A stretch of DNA of 36,739 nt, taken from assembly GCA_015233935.1 (NCBI GenBank), contig JADFXB010000028.1, positions 1-36,739 on the forward strand, given 5' to 3'. The notes beneath the pieces were generated by a model. It was not told the DNA's origin. It worked only from the letters and a program-made list of their open reading frames with translations, and ran no database searches. Shown in pieces: positions 34,660-36,739 of the stretch. The stretch's first letter is position 1. The number at the start of each line of letters is the position of its first letter. Origin of the DNA: Magnetococcales bacterium. GTDB lineage: Bacteria > Pseudomonadota > Magnetococcia > Magnetococcales > JADFXB01. A program made the position numbers and the translations under genes.

Positions 34660-34929
34660 TTATTTGAGCAGGGTTGCCATGGTTTCGAACAATTTGCGGA
34701 TGTAATCCATGAGGGTTTGGATCATCCACGGCAGGGTCAGGATCATGGCGAAAAAGGTGGCGAGAATTTTGGGGATGAAGGTTAAGGTCATCTCCTGAAT
34801 TTGGGTGACCGATTGAAAAATGGAAATAATCAACCCCACCACCAAAGCTGTCACCAGCAGGGGAGCTGAAACCAGCATGGCAACTTTGATGGCCTCGATC
34901 ACCAGTTCAACGACGGTTTCCACCGTCAT
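34660..34929 (-). CDS. fliQ: Flagellar export gate protein FliQ
   Basis: This 89-residue protein has two membrane helices and the FliQ pattern: VIEAIKVAMLVSAPLLVTALVVGL, then FQSVTQIQEMTLTFIPKI and a second helix ending PWMIQTL. The ATG follows a good GGGAGGTGG site. It begins the fliQ-fliR-flhB run; fliP, which often precedes it, is absent and a divergent gene lies upstream instead. Confidence 0.97.
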   Translation of the reverse strand: MTVETVVELVIEAIKVAMLVSAPLLVTALVVGLIISIFQSVTQIQEMTLTFIPKILATFFAMILTLPWMIQTLMDYIRKLFETMATLLK

Positions 34930-35020
34930 GGTCCACCTCCCGCCTTTAGGGAAAAAATTCCTTCCTCCTTCTATGGTAACCTTCTGTAGGGGAGATGGAA
35001 ATGGTTTTTGATGAAAACGT

Positions 35021-35026
35021 TATAAT
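35021..35026 (+). promoter_or_regulatory. Possible -10 element for the methyltransferase gene
   Basis: A perfect TATAAT lies about 100 bases before the ATG at 35125 in the divergent gap after fliQ. The best -35 candidate (TGGAAA, 34996-35001) is 19 bases away, so support is modest. Confidence 0.35.
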
Positions 35027-35124
35027 GATGGGTTGATATGCTCTGGTGGATGAGGGGGAAAAGGATTGGGAATCCCACCAGTATTTGGAACCATTCCCCA
35101 TTGCCACCCACAGGGAGGCAGGTT

Positions 35125-35970
35125 ATGATTAAGTGTATGAGTGACAACTTGAAAATACATGGGTTGTTTTTGACGAAGACGGGAAAATCTAGAGGTTGGG
35201 GGATGGACATTAAGGCGCGTATAAAGCTTTATAAAGATTCAGATTTTTTGTTGAAAAGGTCTGTTTATTGGTTTGCGTTACCTTTTTGGCGCATTCTGCA
35301 ATTTTTTCGGGATGCACGTTTTCGTGCAGAAAGAGTGACACGTTTTCGATATAATTTTTTTCACCATCAGGGGTCTACATTTACCATGCTTCATCGGTAT
35401 CCTGTTTTGTTCAGGGCGTGTGCGGCCTATTTTTCGGCTCATCCCAATCCCAAAATACTTTCTTTCGGTTGCTCAACCGGCGAAGAGGTGGTTTCTTTGG
35501 CCGAATACCTTCCTACCGCCACCATAATGGGGGTGGACATCAACGAATGGTGTTTAAGCCAATGCCGCAAAAACAACAAAAATCAAAAGCACAATTTTTA
35601 TCATCGACTGTCGCCAGAGTTTGTTTCTGCGGAAGGGTTTGATGCCATTTTTTGCATGGCTGTTTTCCAAAGGAGTGAAAACAGAATTAATCACAATTCA
35701 GATGCGGATCCAGGTTTCACTTTTGAAAATTTTGAACAAGAAATCCAGTTTCTTGATGTTAAATTAAAATCAGGTGGATTGTTTATCATAGATCAGGCAG
35801 ATTTCAGTTTTGCAGATACTGCCTTGGCAGCCCGCTATGTTCCCTTGGACATTGAGAAAAATAGAATTGTCAGAAACCGTCCCCTGTTTGACAAGGATAA
35901 TAAAAAATGTGCAGACAGCCAGTATTTATACAGGGTGTTTGTTAAAACGTCCCATTCGCTACAACAGTAA
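35125..35970 (+). CDS. SAM-dependent methyltransferase-like protein
   Basis: This 281-residue protein starts at ATG 35125, six bases after GGGAGG. An ATG at 35038 in the same frame has no such site. The SAM-binding loop ILSFGCSTGEEVVSLAEYL (G115 is the first glycine), the acidic strand end MGVDIN and a post-strand FDAIFCMAVFQ give a class I methyltransferase fold. The wording GCSTGEE resembles CheR-type and related small-molecule methyltransferases. The substrate is unknown. The first 100 residues are basic and aromatic-rich and may form a separate cap. The gene is AT-richer than its neighbours, which suggests later acquisition. Confidence 0.7.
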   Translation: MIKCMSDNLKIHGLFLTKTGKSRGWGMDIKARIKLYKDSDFLLKRSVYWFALPFWRILQFFRDARFRAERVTRFRYNFFHHQGSTFTMLHRYPVLFRACAAYFSAHPNPKILSFGCSTGEEVVSLAEYLPTATIMGVDINEWCLSQCRKNNKNQKHNFYHRLSPEFVSAEGFDAIFCMAVFQRSENRINHNSDADPGFTFENFEQEIQFLDVKLKSGGLFIIDQADFSFADTALAARYVPLDIEKNRIVRNRPLFDKDNKKCADSQYLYRVFVKTSHSLQQ

Positions 35971-36199
35971 GGTGATTAATATTTTCAATTAACTGTATGT
36001 AATAATCTAAAAATTATAGTGGGAGGGGAAAGACTAGGATTTTCCGCTGGCTGTCGCACATCCAGCCACGTGGACATCTATGGTAAAGATTGTTATTGCC
36101 GTGCGCACCTGGGCAAGGATTTTGTTCAGAGTTGGGAGGGATTTGGAGGGGGGCGGCGTGCAAGGCAACTAAATACTTAGGGTCATAAAAATTGATAGA

Positions 36200-36248
36200 G
36201 CCACGAGCTATGGACCATCGTGCCATGTGGGGCACGATGGTCCGTGGC
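36200..36248 (-). terminator. Terminator after the DUF6916-like gene
   Basis: A perfect 13-bp stem (36212-36224 with 36231-36243, six-base loop) is extended by an outer 5-bp pairing (36200-36204 with 36244-36248). On the minus strand it is followed by ATTTTTAT. It starts a few bases after the stop codon at 36252. The remaining gap back to 35971 shows no gene. Confidence 0.7.
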
Positions 36249-36251
36249 GGA

Positions 36252-36545
36252 TTAGGAAAAGTCGGCCATGACGATGTAACCGTTCCCGCTGGTGGACAGG
36301 AAAAGTTCGTGGGAGCCGAGTTCCTCGTGATTGATGGTGTAGAGCCGGTCGGATTGGGGTAACGGGGCATCGCTACGGAATTCCAATCTGAAGCAATGAG
36401 GTCTGGTTTTATTTTCAAAGTCGGGTAAGTCGTGGGTTTTTTTCACATGAACCAGGTGAAGGTTGCAGGCATTGCCATCTTCAAGAGTAAGGGAAAACTT
36501 AGTATTGAAGGCTCTTTTGGCCAATTCGTAAGTCATGGTGGACAT
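36252..36545 (-). CDS. DUF6916-like protein
   Basis: This 97-residue soluble protein starts at ATG 36545, seven bases after AGGAG; another ATG three codons on is possible. It shows the small beta-barrel pattern of DUF6916: a FNTKFSLTLEDGNACNLHLVHVK opening, a central HCFRLEFRSDAPLPQSDRLYTINHEELG stretch, and a LFLSTSGNGYIVMADFS ending. The family's LPQ-x-x-Y-x-hxH core and final aromatic strand are recognisable. Function is unknown; members often occur beside phage-tail-like or secretion genes, none of which is seen here. It has its own promoter and terminator. Confidence 0.6.
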   Translation of the reverse strand: MSTMTYELAKRAFNTKFSLTLEDGNACNLHLVHVKKTHDLPDFENKTRPHCFRLEFRSDAPLPQSDRLYTINHEELGSHELFLSTSGNGYIVMADFS

Positions 36546-36601
36546 TGAGATTCTCCTGGTGATAAATACCGGTGACATTGTTAGGAAAAATAACAGACTT
36601 C

Positions 36602-36630
36602 CTTATAAAAATTTCAGCAGAAAAAGTCAA
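36602..36630 (-). promoter_or_regulatory. Strong sigma70 promoter for the DUF6916-like gene
   Basis: On the minus strand TTGACT (36625-36630), a 17-base spacer and TATAAG (36602-36607) make a near-consensus promoter. A start near 36595 leaves a 50-base leader to the ATG at 36545. Confidence 0.7.
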
Positions 36631-36739
36631 TGCATTTTTATGATTTGTGGTGGGGTGTGGATGAACACCTTGACTGTTGTTGGTGGGAAGGGATGGGTGG
36701 CAATGACAGTTGGCAGGTAGGGGGTGATGAGCCAGGTGG

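Noticed and set aside
34940-34990. Palindromic stretch upstream of fliQ as an operator
   Set aside because: The GGAAAAAATTCC element is short and AT-rich, and matches no regulator site I can name.

Overview
The window is chromosomal DNA of a Gram-negative, flagellated proteobacterium. It carries flagellar export-gate genes (fliQ, fliR, flhB), a chemoreceptor and a receiver protein. The housekeeping runs are typical of Proteobacteria: recX-alaS and xseA-xseB-ispA-dxs-tlyA. The DOXP-pathway enzyme Dxs, NAD-dependent DNA ligase and an endonuclease-type MutL are all present. Gene style (CZB chemoreceptor, mixed alpha-like operons, moderately high GC) would suit a Magnetococcia or alphaproteobacterial relative. 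That placement is an impression only, as no search was possible. No magnetosome gene, phage, insertion sequence, CRISPR array, tRNA or rRNA was recognised.

Layout. 1-0.76 kb: 3' end of a propionyl-CoA synthetase gene (prpE) and its terminator. 0.8-6.4 kb (+): a PstS-like periplasmic binding protein behind a good sigma70 promoter, a large chemoreceptor with a C-terminal zinc-binding CZB domain, a single-domain receiver, and a DUF2157/GDYXXLXY membrane pair. 6.4-11.4 kb (+): a divergent phosphatidylserine decarboxylase-like protein, accA, ligA and an orphan TfpX/TfpZ-type pilin accessory protein, closed by a bidirectional terminator. 11.4-15.3 kb (-): a phosphate module with one PiT-family transporter and three DUF47 (PhoU-like) proteins. 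It has a PHO-box-like promoter upstream, internal terminators and a strongly structured leader before pit. 15.5-18.3 kb (+): two genes of unknown function, a degenerate pilin-like protein and a 758-residue membrane protein, in DNA whose strand composition is opposite to its neighbours. 18.3-20.1 kb (+): mutL, meeting tlyA tail to tail with a 14-base overlap. 20.1-26.0 kb (-): two small unknown genes and xseA-xseB-ispA-dxs-tlyA (exonuclease VII plus isoprenoid precursors). 26.3-29.5 kb (-): a zinc-ribbon protein, a coiled-coil protein, an orphan YejB-type ABC permease and a glycosyltransferase-methyltransferase fusion. 29.6-34.9 kb (-): fliQ-fliR-flhB followed by recX-alaS. 35.0-36.7 kb: an AT-richer end with a SAM methyltransferase-like gene (+) and a DUF6916-like gene (-) that has its own promoter and terminator.

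Most genes are ordinary core functions. The parts that reward a second look are the phosphate module (three DUF47 paralogues, PHO-box-like repeats, terminators and a structured leader), the pairing of a PstS-like binding protein with a chemoreceptor, and the two-gene 15.5-18.3 kb island. I found no clear-cut new defence or mobile system.
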